Origin: Terana coerulea
Lineage: Eukaryota > Basidiomycota > Agaricomycetes > Polyporales > Phanerochaetaceae
DNA length: 64,000 nt
Direction: 5' to 3'
NCBI GenBank assembly: GCA_024811115.1
Contig: JAKOGH010000014.1
Location: forward strand, 1 to 64,000
Positions 25,381-38,445 of this stretch are shown here, in pieces. The notes under the pieces are model-generated. The model was not told where the DNA came from, did not search any database, and saw only the letters and a list, made by a program, of their open reading frames with translations. The translations under genes were made by a program, and so were the position numbers. Positions within the stretch are counted from its first letter, which is position 1. Every line of letters begins with the position of its first letter.

Positions 25381-28300
25381 GAGGGAATGAGGAAAGCATG
25401 AAGGGCGTGAAGAGCATTTACTGTACGTGTCAAGGGTTCAAGGTCGTAGACACATATATGTGATACCCGCGATGCCAACCAGTTTCGAGCACCACATGGC
25501 GCCGCGTCGGAGACAGATTCCTTTCTACAGGTGGGCACAATGTATAGTAATATGGAGAAAATGGAGAACTATCGCACCGAGCAGAACGCGGGTGGCAAAG
25601 CGGTTGATGCCAGTGAGGCTGTAGACATTGGAGTGTAAAACTTCTCGTTCTCTTGATGTTAGCGTCGAGGTCGCCAGAGGCTACTAGGCCACAAGAATCG
25701 CGTCTTGAGTTTCCCTCTTCCAGAGAGGAGTGAGGGAAGTAGGGACAGCTCAAGAATCCGAGATGATTTGAGGGATGGTCACCGTTGGCCGGCTGCAAAA
25801 CTTGTTATTTGTTGCAAGACCATTAATATTGGGCATAAATAGATGCCCAGGTCGTCCAGCATCGCTTCTTGAAGAGTGGAGAAGGCATACGCAGAGGATG
25901 CAATAATGGACCGTGTTGAGGGTAGAATTACGATTGCACAAATTGAGGACGGGGAGGTAGTCGCATGCGCCCGACCAGTTTAGGGTATGGAGCGGAGTCC
26001 TTGAACTCTGACGGCCACCTCCTAGAACCTCGCCGTCTTGATCTCTTGCTATTTTCCCCTTATGACATCCTTCTTGTCCACGCAATCTTGACAAAATCTA
26101 CGACTCCCCGGTCCCCAAGACTCGCCGATAATCTGCTTGCTTGTGGACGAGGCAACCTGCGCCTCTGAGTCATCGCATTTCATGATCACTACCTCTGCGG
26201 CGTCCAAATAATTTCACCGAGAACCCAGGGATATTTTGAATGTTGCGATGTGCTGGCAAGACCTTTCACCGTATGGATAGTCTCTGGCTGCTCAAGGTGT
26301 CGCCCCTTATCGTCCGCAATAGTGAAGAAGGTATCGAGGAAGACATAGCGGTAGAAATGCGCTAAATCATTGCCTGGGGGCCGCTCTTGCTGTGACCATC
26401 ATGAAGGCTGAAAGAGCTCCGAATCCTTCGACGGTGGAAGGGTTCTCGGTGTCGTACGTACTGCACTCCAGCGTTGAAGGCAATGGAAGGCGATTGCAAT
26501 GTCGATGTGCGTATGTGGGGTTTGCCACCTCCCTTTCATAAGGTATGCTTTAGGTCTTCGCGAATAGCCGTCAACTCTTGACTGACACTTCGTGTCCCCA
26601 TCGCCAACATAGACGTATCTGGCCCATCGTTGGTACGGTCGTGCGCACTCGGCCACTTCGGAAGATGTTATCAAACACACGATGTGCTCGGTGTCGACGC
26701 GTCTCCAATGACAACTCAATCCACATTTCTACCACCCTACATGAGCTGCATTCCCCAAACTCGCATATAGTGAAGGGTAGGGACTCGCCTTCTTCCTTGT
26801 GGCCGTGACGTGATCCAGGGTGACCGTGACTGTGACTGTCGCGTGTCACTCGCTGCCCGCGGGCAGTTTGTTGCCTGAGCCAGCGGAATTCCTGTTGGCA
26901 TAGAGGTGCGCCAATATCATTTGTGCACGTCGCAGCATGGCGTTTCATTGTGCTGGAGATTTTGCAGAATTTTGGTCCCGCTACTGTGGTTATGTTGCAA
27001 GGGGCTCCTTGGTCACGATCCGTATAGGAACCTCGCTCGACGGTCCTGTATCCATTTGCGGTCTTGTGCGCGGTTCTGAACGCGTCATCCTGGGATACCG
27101 CTGGAAACGCGTGTGCTGGGTTGGACGATGAGTCGTGATATTCTCGGCAAGAGTGTACGCATCCTATGCAGAGATTTGAAAGCTCCTGTGTCGATGAACG
27201 TTGCTCTTGTGTTCCAGTGGACTATGCCCGGGCAATCAGCAGAGCGTTGCGCAACTCGAGTGGAACCTTGTTCTTGAGGAAGCACCCGAGAATACGGCGG
27301 GCTTGAGGTTGGCGGCAAGAGGAAGTGTGTTAACTCGAATTGGCACGCGCCGATAGGAAAACTCCCATTCCCCGCCCTATATCTTCCAGTATGCCTCGCG
27401 GCACTCGCCTGCTCCTCTCCTTCCCTCACCTTCTCCTTGGGCTCGCGCATTCTTAGGCTGCGCTTCGGTTTCCTGCATGACCCCGCTGATCGCTTTGCAG
27501 TAACGATACCGGTATCCGTGGCCATTTCCTTGGACCGAACCTGCTCGACAGCTACTCCATGCGCCTACCTTCCTACCGTGTGTCTCATGTCCGCCGCTTC
27601 CATCCATACACGCGCGAGCGACGACCCCAAGACAAACGGTCCGTGGTGAGTCTACGAAAAGTTCAACGGTTTCAGTCTATCCTGTGCTCAATGACCTGGT
27701 CGCGTCAGGAAGCCAGCGATGACTGGGACGGTATGGACGCCACGGTGGATGATGAATGCGGGCTTGTCATGGTGTGTTGTCAACTTCTGTCTGTTGGCAC
27801 ATATGTTGATTATGTCCCCCGTAGCAAGACTTGGTGCAAGGAATCTCCGAGCTTGAGGCTTGCGCTCTTGTAATCGGTCTGAATATCGAACAGGCGAGGG
27901 AGATGGAGATGCCACGTCGCTGTAACTCAGCACTGTCGACTTTGGTCATTGTGAGTGTTGTGTGTCACCTCCAACTGTGGACATGCCGTTCATAACCATG
28001 GATCAACAGGAACTCGCTCTTGCTTTCAGTCGTCGAGCAGTAGCTAATATCCGTCGTGTAAATGTATCCGCCCGCCGTTCGCTCGAGCTCTTGAAGTGAA
28101 GATATCCTCAGGTGCTGGCCTCTTGCTTTTCTTCGTTCTCTGCTCGACTTCATCTCACCACGCCATAGTCTAGAGCGTCTTAATCACCCGTTATGTCGCA
28201 TACACTTGTGTTGTCGCTGCTTCCATAGTCTTGTTCGCACTCCTACTCCGCGTCTTCTCAGTCGACTTGCTGTCTTCTTTGTATATTCTTGCTATCTTGA

Positions 28301-28945
28301 TTCTTCTCGGTTCGTTCACCCATCAAGCGTGCGCTGCAATCGAAGCTCTAGTATTCTTTGCTGTGATTTGAGTGCCACTATTACATCGTGGCGGTGAAAT
28401 ACAAGAAATTCACGAATATTACCACCACAAGGTGCGGAATACAAGACTACTGGGTCGCGAGACTGCCGGACAATAGATTAGTGACTGAACGAGAGGAAGA
28501 CACACCAGTTCAGTTACAGTAGGTTGATCGTTTGAGGTACTAGTGTAGAGGTACGTCCGCTGATGTAGCCGCGAATATATGTGAAGGTTCTAGGTGTGCA
28601 GGGGCCGTTGGACTCGCTGTAAGTCGTTGCAGTTCAGGTGGTCGTGAGGGAAGGAGAGCAGGCCGGAAGCGTGCCGCTTTGGCAATCAACCGGCTAACAC
28701 AGGTAAGGAGAGGTGGTTACAACATCAGTAAGCCCTCTCAATAGACTTGTTGATGTCAATCACACTCCTTTTAAGACCTCTACTTACGTTAGCTTACTCG
28801 CTACTTACACGATGGCGCTTCTTTCCTCAGGCTCCCCTACATTGCGCAGGCAGTGGTCGCTGACTCGCTGTAACTTGCCTCAAGCTATAACATTGATCGC
28901 TGGATTCCATCTTGAATCCGTTATAACGATACCTCAATCGGTGTG
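25381..28945. other. Gene-poor region
   Basis: 3.6 kb with only short, non-conserved open frames on both strands, interrupted by stops and lacking phased splice sites. No transposase, tRNA or clear repeat was found by eye. The last few hundred bases must contain the ATG2 promoter. It could hold long non-coding transcripts or a decayed gene, but nothing in the sequence supports a specific call. Confidence 0.5.
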
Positions 28946-31900
28946 ATGTCTTGGTGGACTCCTTCATGGCTCCCAGCTCTTCCATCCATCGACTTCTCAC
29001 TTCCGTCCGGCATCCAGAAGCGGTTCATATCCTTTGCTCTCAGACAAGCTCTGGGACATCTTCTCAAGCCCGGACAACTTGATGTTCAGCAGGTGGACTC
29101 GCAGATTGGCTCCGGATTTGTGCAGATACGAGACGTGGAGCTGGACAGCAAGGTATGTCTCCAGAAGCTCGTGATATATTCTTCACTGAGCTCTGGACTA
29201 GGCCATTAATACCTTGATCGCAGGTTTGCCTCTTCAATTACACGATGGTTCTGCGGGCAAGGTGACAGCGCGAATACCATGGCCGAACCCGCTTACTTCT
29301 GCTGTTGGGCTGTCCCTAGAGTCGTTGCACCTGACTTTCGTAGTCTCTCCTACGCTCTCCCAAGGCGAGTCGGGACTTTCGGCCTCTGAGCTAGCTGAAT
29401 CAGTGACCTCCGTTGCTGAGACATTCCTGCACGGCGAATTGGACCAGCAGGAAGAAGCTACTCTCCTGGAGTCGTTCCACTCTGAGCTATCTGCTTCCAG
29501 CCCATCCCTGGACCACGTTCCCGGGGGCCTTGATCCCTTTTGCCAGACGATGAATCACCCTCGCATCACGAGCCTCAAGGAGTCTCGATATTCGCGACCT
29601 TGGTTGAGAGACTCCTTTCGCGGTTCGAGTTCGACGCGTCCGACCTCAGGATAACTCTCGTACACCCTGAGCATGCAAGTTTCACCCTTAACGTCCCCTC
29701 CATTGGCTATCGTACGGAGGTGCAAGAAGGTTCAGGACCTCTATCTTCATCGAGCGACGAGCAGTCCCATGCTGCTGACGGAGTTACGCGAACCGTTAGC
29801 ATATCGGGTGTCACTGTTACAACTCGAAGCCTACGACCCCCAAGCCCAGAACCAATAACGATGCAGCCGTCTCCGACACTTTCCGCTGCATCCTATGCCT
29901 CAAGTGCCATGTTTCCGCCTGCCACTGCGAACTCCCCGCCACCTTCTCCCCCTCTGTCAGATTCGTCGGAGCTCGATGAAGACACTACTATGCTCATGTC
30001 GCAGTCATTGGCAGCATTACCACCTCGCCCAATCTCTCCCGCTAGCTCAGTTGCCAGCAGCATGTACCAATCCGCTATCTCTACTACGTCTCCTCCCTAC
30101 CGCAGCAGTATACTCTCGCACACGGAGCTGTCTGAATCTTCGCCTGATGGCGAGCGCTCACCACCTTTATTGGACGCGGCAAGTCGGAGTGCTCCTCCTC
30201 CAACGCTGTCACTCGCGACACAAGAAATTGAGGACGATATGCTTTTATCCTTTGGAGCAGAGGCTATCGAGCTCCGTCTCTGGATGCCTTCTCCAACGCG
30301 CAGAATGCCCCCGACGGCGCCGGGTGCCCCTCACACTTCTAAGACTCGGCCGGGGAGGTCCAGTGCAGACTCGATGAAGAAAGTGGAAACCAGGCTGAAG
30401 GACTCAGGGGCCCTCAAATTGGATGTTACTATTGGAGTCATAGCTATTGGGCTTCGGGCAAGGCACATCCGCAGCCTGCTGAATCTCGCGGAGTTATGGT
30501 CGTCGCATAGCCCTCCGAAAGTAACAGAAGCTGCAGTTAAGGAACCCGCACGCCCTTTCTTACAGCGGGTCGACGGTAGCCTAAGGCTTCGCGGCGTTGT
30601 TATCGCACTACTCCCGGGCAAACAGCGTTCATCCAATTCGCTTGGCGATGGCCTGTCGGAACACTTCAACCATCCTCTCGTTCCTCCACGCCTGCAGTAT
30701 GGCTTTGTTCGGATTCACCTTGAGGAGTTTTCTGGGACATTGTCAATGTACCCGACTCCAGCGCCGCCGACATTGCGTCAGACAACACCAGCGTTTGCGG
30801 GAAGCACCATCACAGCTACTATGTCGCTTAGTGAACTCTCCGCGTTTGCCTTCATCTCGTCGTCGGATGGCACTCAACTCCATGCTTCGCCGCTGCTCAT
30901 CACAGACCCCAACTTGCCGCTGCAATACGACCTCGAACACATTCATCCGGACATCAAACAACCGAATGCCGACACTCAAGTACCAACATTCGACATCGTA
31001 GATTGGACAGATCCTAGTGGACGGACGACCGCCGCGAAGCTGTCGTTGTGGCGTACAAAGTTACCTCCTGGAAGGACAGGACCCACTCTTACCAGTCCCA
31101 CTGCCAAGCTTAGGGAGCTCCGTCAGAGTCCTGGAACATCTCCGTCATCGCTCCCAGGTGTCCGTCAATTCTCCCCGAGCTCGCCCGCTGGTAGAAGAGC
31201 AGGCCCTGAAGTACCCCGTGCGCACTCCGCTCTTGTGGTCAAGATTACCATGACCTCTGTCTCGCGGAACAGACGTGGGCACAGGAGTGGCAAGGATCCA
31301 GAGAATGGACTCGAGATCAATGTTGACCTAGCTCCACTTCATGGCTTCGTCGATGTTGCACAGATCTTGGAAGAGGGCCATTCCACCGACAGAAGCGAGA
31401 TTCTCGACTTCATTGACGAATTGACGCCCGATTTTTCTGCCCATCAGCCAGGCGTCGAAACTGTTTCCTCTGAAGACGAGGATGAAGAGGATGACGTCGA
31501 GACGCCGCCAGGAACACCTCGAGCACGGCAGCGCTATGCAAGTCGCCAGCAGGAGATAGAGCAAGAGAGAGAAAGGCGACGACTGGAGAGACTGGTCCTG
31601 GATGATCTTGATCTGGCCTTTGACTACAGCCAACCTTCTCCTAGTGATAATACGGGCAAGAATGATCGCCGTTCGCGCGCTGATAATAAGGCGAGCACTA
31701 TAACTCTCGTCCCGTGAACACGGTTTTAACGTGTCACAGAAGGGTTCACGCACACGGAAAGCGAATTCCATGAAGTTTACGTGCAAAATCCCTACGGTTC
31801 GTGTGGAAGCCAGGGCTGCGTCTCGAGCTCTGCGTGAACCACGATCTGGGGCGGTTGTCTTAGACCTACATGATATATGCATGTATGTGGGTTCCAGTGC

Positions 31901-34900
31901 TGGGGACGAGGCACGAGAAATACGGTTCGCCTCTCCTGTTGAAGACACACCACTCTCGCCAATTTCTGGTCGAAGTAATGACGTGAATGCTCTAATCAGC
32001 GCGCAGTGGCGAAGACTCGTCGTTGCATACTCTGTAGTTGGCGAGAGCAAGGCGACCACCCTTTTGTCACTGGGATCATCAACACATCTTGCTACCAACA
32101 CCTTCGATAGTGGTTCTCCACCGCGTAGGAGCACCACAAAGGCCTTGTCTCGGCCACGCTTGGTCCTGTCGCAATCCGTAGCCGGATCGTCAACATTGCA
32201 AGGTGCACTTACAACACTGGTTCTGACTGTGGATATTCCGTCTGTCTTTGTCAAACTGTCGAAAGACGCATTCGATGGTTTGCAAATATGGGCAGACGAT
32301 ATTTCCAGGCTCAGCGAGAAAGCCTTCGCCTCCCGACCAACGTCGGCGGACAGCAGTCGTGACCCCAGCCTCATAGGCAGTCGCTTCTTTGCTAAGACGC
32401 GGGGAGTAGTGGTAGCTCGTTGGATAGCATGGATACTGTACATGCACAACGCACCGAGGCGGCAAAGGAGACGGTTATCAAGGCAACAGTTGGCGAAGGT
32501 ACGTCAACCGGACGGTTCTCTATTTTCGTTGTAATAACTCGCCCTTCTCAGTGGCGGTGGTAGTGGACCTGCCTCGCCTAAATGGCTCTGAGAAGTTGGC
32601 GACGCGCCCATTCAACATCGTCGCGTCTGATGTCGATGTACTACTTGAAGTCAAGCCGGAGGGAAAGGTGAATAACAACGACTTTTGCCCTTTGGTGCAA
32701 CAATAACCCGTTCTAGAACGAGACTGTGGTTACTCTGGGAGTCGCTGACTTGAGCGTGCTCGAAACTTCCCCGGACAAGTCTTTGTTGACTTTCTTGAGT
32801 CTAACGACCCCCGCAACGTTGTGAGTGCATCAGGCGAGTTACATTGCAATATGGCTCAGCTAAGCTATGTATAGGCTTCCAGCAATCAGTCGTTACTCAA
32901 GCTCAGATTTACATCTTTCGTTGTCCCGAACACTACTGCGAAGGAATCGCGGGTGAAGCTCACTCTATGCGGAGTTACCTACACACTCCACCCTGATCTG
33001 GCGTGGATTTCCGACCTGGCGGAATTCGCAAAGGCGCCTCCTCAGGTAAGCTTGCCCCACATTCTGTTAGGATGATATTGAATTTCACCGTGCTAGGTCT
33101 TCGAATCGGTAGTTCCCAGCGAAAGAACCAACATTTCCATCAAGGTTATCGATACTTCAATCCGTGCCTTGTGTCCAACTAAGCCGAGTGCGTTGGTGCT
33201 ACATATTGCGGAAGCGGACTTTTCCACAGCAGTTGTCGGCAACTCCTCTCAGGCCTCCTTCCGCCTTACAGTCCAAGCGCTCTCGCTGTTGTTGGTAGAT
33301 GACGTGAACAGTGTGACTGAGCACGGTAACGCCGTTGTCATGAGCAGGATAAGCCGTGCTGCAGGCGGCATCTGGAAGGTGAGTAGGTGACTCACCCGAT
33401 GTTCTTAGCTAAAATTCCAGACAGGCGGCAGGTTACGCTTTATTAGCCGAGTTATCAGCTTTCGATCTGGCATTTCTCAAGCATAGCGATATTACACCGC
33501 CTGATATCAGAGTAAGTCGCCTTTTCCTTACTGGGGGTGCTGAAACTGAGACAGCCCGGTCATTTTGCAGGTCACTATAGACCGCGGAGCGTTGAGACTT
33601 CACCTATGTGCAGATACAGGCACCACGATAGGAGCTTTCATTTCCGATTTCTCTTCACTCTTCGCTGCAGCTCCTGACCCGACGTAAGTAGGCTCGCAGA
33701 TACTTGGTTCTAATGCTGATTTGCTCCTAGTGTTGAACCTGTCAAGCCAAAACGCGAGCCTACGGAGATAGCTAGTCCCCGAACGACGACGAGCAGGAAC
33801 CTTATGGGTTAGTTATTTATACTTACTCATACCATGAATATACTGATAGTCTTGCATTTAGCCTCGCTCGACGAGCATGCATTCCGACGAAGTGTACCTG
33901 AAGTTGGCACTGCCCCTGACATGATAACCGACGACCTTCCAAGTAACCTGGACTACCTCGACAGCTCATTCAGTGCAACGGCTGGCTTAGTCGCACTCAG
34001 CGATGATGAGGATGACGAGTTCCATCCCGTAGCTTATGGCCAGCCCGCAGATCAAGGGGGTGCAGTCGCGACTTACGGAGGCGAAACTATTCGCCTGCTC
34101 GATCCCAAGGGCTTACATCCCGTGGAGCATTACTTCGACGCTCTTCCACCCGACTCGGCTGATGAGTCCTCGCAGTTTGTCTTACTTGACTTCTACCGTC
34201 ATTGAAGATTACTTACGAACTGTCATCGACTCACAGATATGGTGGCACGACTCTGAAAGTTCGAGTTCACGATTGCGACGTTGCCGTATTTTTGTACGAC
34301 GGCTACGACTGGGTAAGGACGCGGAAGATCATTGAAGAGGAGACTAAGGAGATGAGGAAGCGGCTGGCAAGGATCCGGCAGCTCGTGGCCAGCGGACAAA
34401 CTCCGGATCCAAGCGTAGAAGAGACGAACACGTTGCTCTTCAACTCCGTATACATCGGCCTCGAACACAATATGGACGAACTCGAAGGTGGAGCCCTGAT
34501 AGAGGCGATCGACGCAGAGCTGAACGAGGACGACGAGACGACCAGTTTGAGTTCATGGCAGTCGTTCAAGCCCCAGCAGATGTCGCCGGGTCATGTCGAG
34601 GGACGCGTCACACGACCTCGGCGGAGTCTGACACGCTCGAAAGGACCGTCGATCGAGTTTCGTTTGCAAGGACTCGACGCCGAAGTCGACAACTACCGGG
34701 AGCACGAGTCTCTGGCTTCTAGGACACTCGTGACCGTGCGTGATGTAGAAATTCTGGACCACATCAAGACTTCTACGTGGAGCAAGTTCTTGACGTCGCT
34801 ACGGGCAGATTCCAGAGGTAACATTCGGGAGACGGGATCGAACATGGTTCGTGTCGAGTTACGCAAGGTGTGCCCCGTCAAAGGCAACACCACAGAGGAG

Positions 34901-36113
34901 GCCAGGTTGCGGGTAAGCGTCTGGAAGCATTTCTCTGTCATTCGTGCTGAGACGTGTGAACTTAGGCCAAGATCCTACCTTTGAGATTGCATGTAGACCA
35001 GGATGCATTGGACTTTTTGAAGAAGTTCTTCAGTTTCAAAGATCCAGATGCTGCACCCGCGGCAAGCGAAGAGCCTTCAGATGACTTTTTTCTTCCGTGA
35101 GTCGAAAATCGTTCTTCGAGCTAATGACGGTTACTGATATTTGTGTCAGAACATGTTGAGGTGTTCCCGGTGGACCTCAAGCTGGACTACAAACCACGCC
35201 GCGTCGACTACCGCGCCCTTCGGGAAGGCAAGACGATCGAGCTCATGAACTTTTTCCATTTCGACGGTGCTGAAATGACTTTGAGGCACATCACCTTGAC
35301 GGGCGTGCGTAAACCGACCCTAAGTGTTATTCGTATTGCTGATCAACTTTCTCAGATCACCGGCTGGGCTAGAATGGGTGACTTGCTGAACGATCTATGG
35401 ACACCAGACGTCAAAGCAACGCAACTGGTAGAAGTCATATCCGGCGTTGCTCCCATTCGATCCGCCGTCAACGTCGGTTCAGGCGTCGCTGACTTGGTCC
35501 TCTTGCCTATTTCGCAGTACAAGAAAGACGGACGTGTAATCCGGGGTCTACAGAAAGGCACGACCTCGTTTGTCAAGTCCACTGCGACGGAGATGGTCAA
35601 GCTGGGCGCGCAGCTCGCCACCGGGACGCAGGTGATCCTAGAGCAAGCCGAGCACGTCATTGGAGGACAGTTCAGTGATTCCGTGACCGCTGAAACCCTC
35701 CAGATGCCTGTCGGCTATCGGGAGACCGATGAAGTGATGGAGCAGGAGGGTGACCCGCAGGACCTGATCAGCAGATATGCAGACCAGCCATCTGGTGTGA
35801 CGGAAGGCGTCGTGTCTGCGTACAAGAGTTTAAAGCGGAACCTCAACTCGGCTGCACAGACCATTCTTGCTGTGCCCATGGAAGTATACGAGCGATCTGG
35901 TAACGAGGTACGTTCGTATCACCGATGGGCTTGCTGTCGTACTTACAAGTATCATAGGGCGCTGTGCGTGCGGTCGTTCGTGCGGTACCGATTGCTGTCT
36001 TGAAACCTATGATTGGGGCAAGCGAAGCAGTTAGCAAGACACTACTGGGCTTGCATAACACGCTGGATCCCAATATCCGCGTGGAGAACGAGGCGAAGTA
36101 CAAGCAACGTTGA
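28946..36113 (+). CDS. ATG2: ATG2, autophagy lipid-transfer protein
   Basis: Fourteen exons: 28946..29152, 29202..32498, 32552..32667, 32717..32820, 32875..33045, 33097..33378, 33425..33511, 33571..33683, 33731..33807, 33862..34174, 34237..34912, 34966..35096, 35150..35907 and 35958..36113; about 2,162 aa. Atg2 is a rod-like bridge moving lipids from the ER to the phagophore with Atg18 and Atg9. The chorein-like N-terminus ([49 protein letters not shown]) and the conserved C-terminal block ([31 protein letters not shown]) are clear, as is the [20 protein letters not shown] amphipathic segment. Five single-base corrections are required: missing base at 29538-29541, extra at 31711-31713, missing at 32394-32395, missing at 32808-32812, extra at 35086-35091. 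With them every exon closes in phase. Confidence 0.93.
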
Positions 36114-36322
36114 AGATATGAGAACCCATGGACGGACATGACTGAAACATCATCTTGGCATCTGTAAAAACACCAGCAATCGGAGACACGCATGTACTAG
36201 TACATATTATAACACAATGAATCCCTGGAATCATACGAGTACATGCAAGGCAGTTGCATACCAGGCACGCAGGTGAGCAGCAAAGTGGACATAAAAAGCA
36301 TGAGGGAAAGCGGAGACGGGCC
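36114..36322. other. Intergenic between convergent ATG2 and RLP24
   Basis: 209 bp shared 3' flank; nothing recognised. Confidence 0.6.
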
Positions 36323-37117
36323 CTAGTCCACGTCCATTCCCATGGACATACCCTCGCCTGGAACGAGGGCACTCCGTGCTTTCGACGAGACCTTGATCTT
36401 CTCGCGAATCTTTTCGGCACCAGAGGGCTGTGCAGTGGTGGGCTGGACAAGCTTGACTCCGGAAGCCTTTGCGGCCTTCTTCGTCCGATGTGCGCGCAGC
36501 TTCTCTCTGCTTGCAGCCATTCTGGGAGAGAGGTGTATAAGTTACTTTTGAGTGGTACAGCGGACGTGGTGCTTGGCGCACCTGTGTTTCCAGAATACAT
36601 GCTCGCGTCTCGCTTTGATCTCCGCGACCCGCTTCATGGCCTTCACCGTTGTCTGTACTAACTCGCGGTCGTAGCGTACGGGGACATTTCTGCGCTTCTC
36701 AAACTCAACGGTAGAGTCCTACAAGGCTATGATTAATCGTTGAGGTCAAACAAATGCACGTTACTCACGACGGTCATCTCCTTGCCTGCCGCCTTGCGGA
36801 ACGCCTTCGTCCATCTGACCTTTCTCGGGTTCCTCTTCATTCTACAGAATGCGTCAATGAGACGGTTCACACACGACATAAATTGTTCAAATACTTGAAG
36901 TTCTTATGACATCTATACATGTTGCGTCAGTGCAGCTAACATTTCAGATTGCTGGTACGCTTACTTTGATGTGCAGAAGCGGAAGACCTTAGCATCGTTG
37001 CGAACGAACGCACTTCCTACGGGTATTCAATACACGAGGTACCTTGTCATATGCAATGTACATACCATGGCCGGGGTATATGCTCTTCGAGCAGAAATAG
37101 CACTTCTCTACGCGCAT
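36323..37117 (-). CDS. RLP24: RLP24, 60S ribosome assembly factor (eL24 paralogue)
   Basis: Minus-strand exons 37117..37066, 37016..36965, 36912..36895 (18 nt), 36841..36769, 36718..36582 and 36521..36323; 176 aa. Rlp24 occupies the eL24 site on pre-60S particles and activates the AAA-ATPase Afg2/Drg1 before export to the cytoplasm. The N-terminal treble-clef is intact ([37 protein letters not shown]), followed by [35 protein letters not shown] and an EIKARRE segment. The region past [11 protein letters not shown] is the Rlp24-specific extension that separates it from the ribosomal protein. A single 18-nt exon encodes part of the zinc motif. Confidence 0.95.
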
Positions 37118-37320
37118 GGTGGAAGGGAGTGAATGAGAGAGGTCGTTTCGTAAGCGCCTGGACGAAATTTCGCATCTGAGATTGCTTGGCGTCTGTTTTA
37201 GTCCATGCTATAGACGCCCAGAGGATAGCCTCCGAGTTCGTTGAGTCGTGACCACCATTTGCCGACTGTCCTCTATCCTCTCTGGCTTTGACCGCTTGCT
37301 TGCATATATCATTTGCGTCC
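37118..37320. promoter_or_regulatory. Divergent promoter, RLP24 and SGNH hydrolase
   Basis: 203 bp between opposing ATGs; no specific element identified. Confidence 0.4.
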
Positions 37321-38445
37321 ATGTCTACTGCAAGCTTGCGCTCGACTTGGAATGGCTTCGATCAAACCAGATATCTTGTGATTTTGTATGCATTCTCCTC
37401 GGCCAACGACACGAGACGCATTTCTAACTGCAGCATCATCAAATGCTAGTGGTGACTCTTACTCTGACGTCGGATATCGTGCTAAGCCTCGGGATCGACC
37501 TACGCAAGACAACCCGTTTGGCGTGCGCTTCCCTGGGCTCACTTGGAACGAGAGCAATGAACCCAACTGGGTCGGGCACCTCCTCCGGAAGCGCGACCTG
37601 TCTACGCATCCTCTTCTGGTCTATGATTATGCTATCGGCGGGCATGATATTAGTGGGATACGCCAGCAAATAAAGCGCTCGTACCAGAAGGATATTGCCT
37701 CCAAACCTGAGTGGGCACCATGGACAGCATCCGATTCTTTGTTCGGTGAGTCTATCCGTGATTGCTCCCAGGATGCATTGGTCCTCATAACGAGCTCGTT
37801 GCATCATAGTGGTTTGGATTGGTATCAATGACTGCGCGTATGTATGCAATGCTCAACAGACCGTCTTGCGAGCCAATGTGTTTGTTAGAAACTTGTATCC
37901 AGACGAAGGGGATGGCAAGATTAAAACATATCAAGAGAAACTCTTTATCCACTTGCAAGAAGTATATCAATCTGGTGCACGCAACTTCTCGTTCATCGAC
38001 GTGCCTCCCATGGAGCGAGCGCCAGGTCGTATGTACATCACAGCCTTCCTTTCCAGAGTTAAACTGATGCTACGATGGAGTGTCTCGGCCAACTGGGCGA
38101 TTTGGGATATTCCACCCAGTGTCGCAATCCAACATAGCGGCCCGCGCAGCTGTATATGAAGCTTGGAATGCCGCTTTGAAGACGAACGTTTCAAACTTCT
38201 CGTCGGAGCATTCTGATGCGACGACGATGATCTTTTCGTCTCATGAGCTGTTCCATAAAGTTCTCGACAACCCGACAAACTATGGGTTCACCGAGCACGA
38301 TGTGACTCACAAAGATGGCTCTATCTGGTTCGATGCCATACATATATCAACCAAGATGCACGCCGTGGTCGCGAATGCTGTTGTAGAGTTTCTTCAATCG
38401 CAGCCCGCCACTGACTTGAAGGAAGCGCATGCCGCAGAGGAGTGA
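37321..38445 (+). CDS. SGNH/GDSL hydrolase, CE16-like esterase without signal peptide
   Basis: Exons 37321..37385, 37450..37745, 37810..38028 and 38081..38445; 314 aa. SGNH blocks are all visible: block I VIFGDSYSDVGYR (nucleophile Ser), YDYAIGGHD, block III WIGINDC (oxyanion Asn) and the C-terminal Asp-x-x-His in WFDAIHIS. This resembles fungal carbohydrate esterase family 16-type acetylesterases. Family members are usually secreted, but the N-terminus MSTASLRSTWNGFDQTRY has no hydrophobic leader, so an intracellular role is possible. The first intron (37386..37449) is needed to create block I, which also decides the start. The third junction (38028/38081) is the least certain because an alternative donor 3 nt upstream also keeps phase. 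Confidence 0.85.

Noticed and set aside
25381..28945. Several 60-150 codon frames as genes
   Set aside because: No start-stop-splice logic, no motif and no codon-phase continuity.
29540..31717. Separate 725-codon gene
   Set aside because: Internal part of ATG2 bounded by two frame errors; sequence is continuous with the ATG2 N-terminus and later exons.
31328..32449. Minus-strand 373-codon frame
   Set aside because: Antisense of ATG2 exon 2; the plus strand carries the conserved protein.
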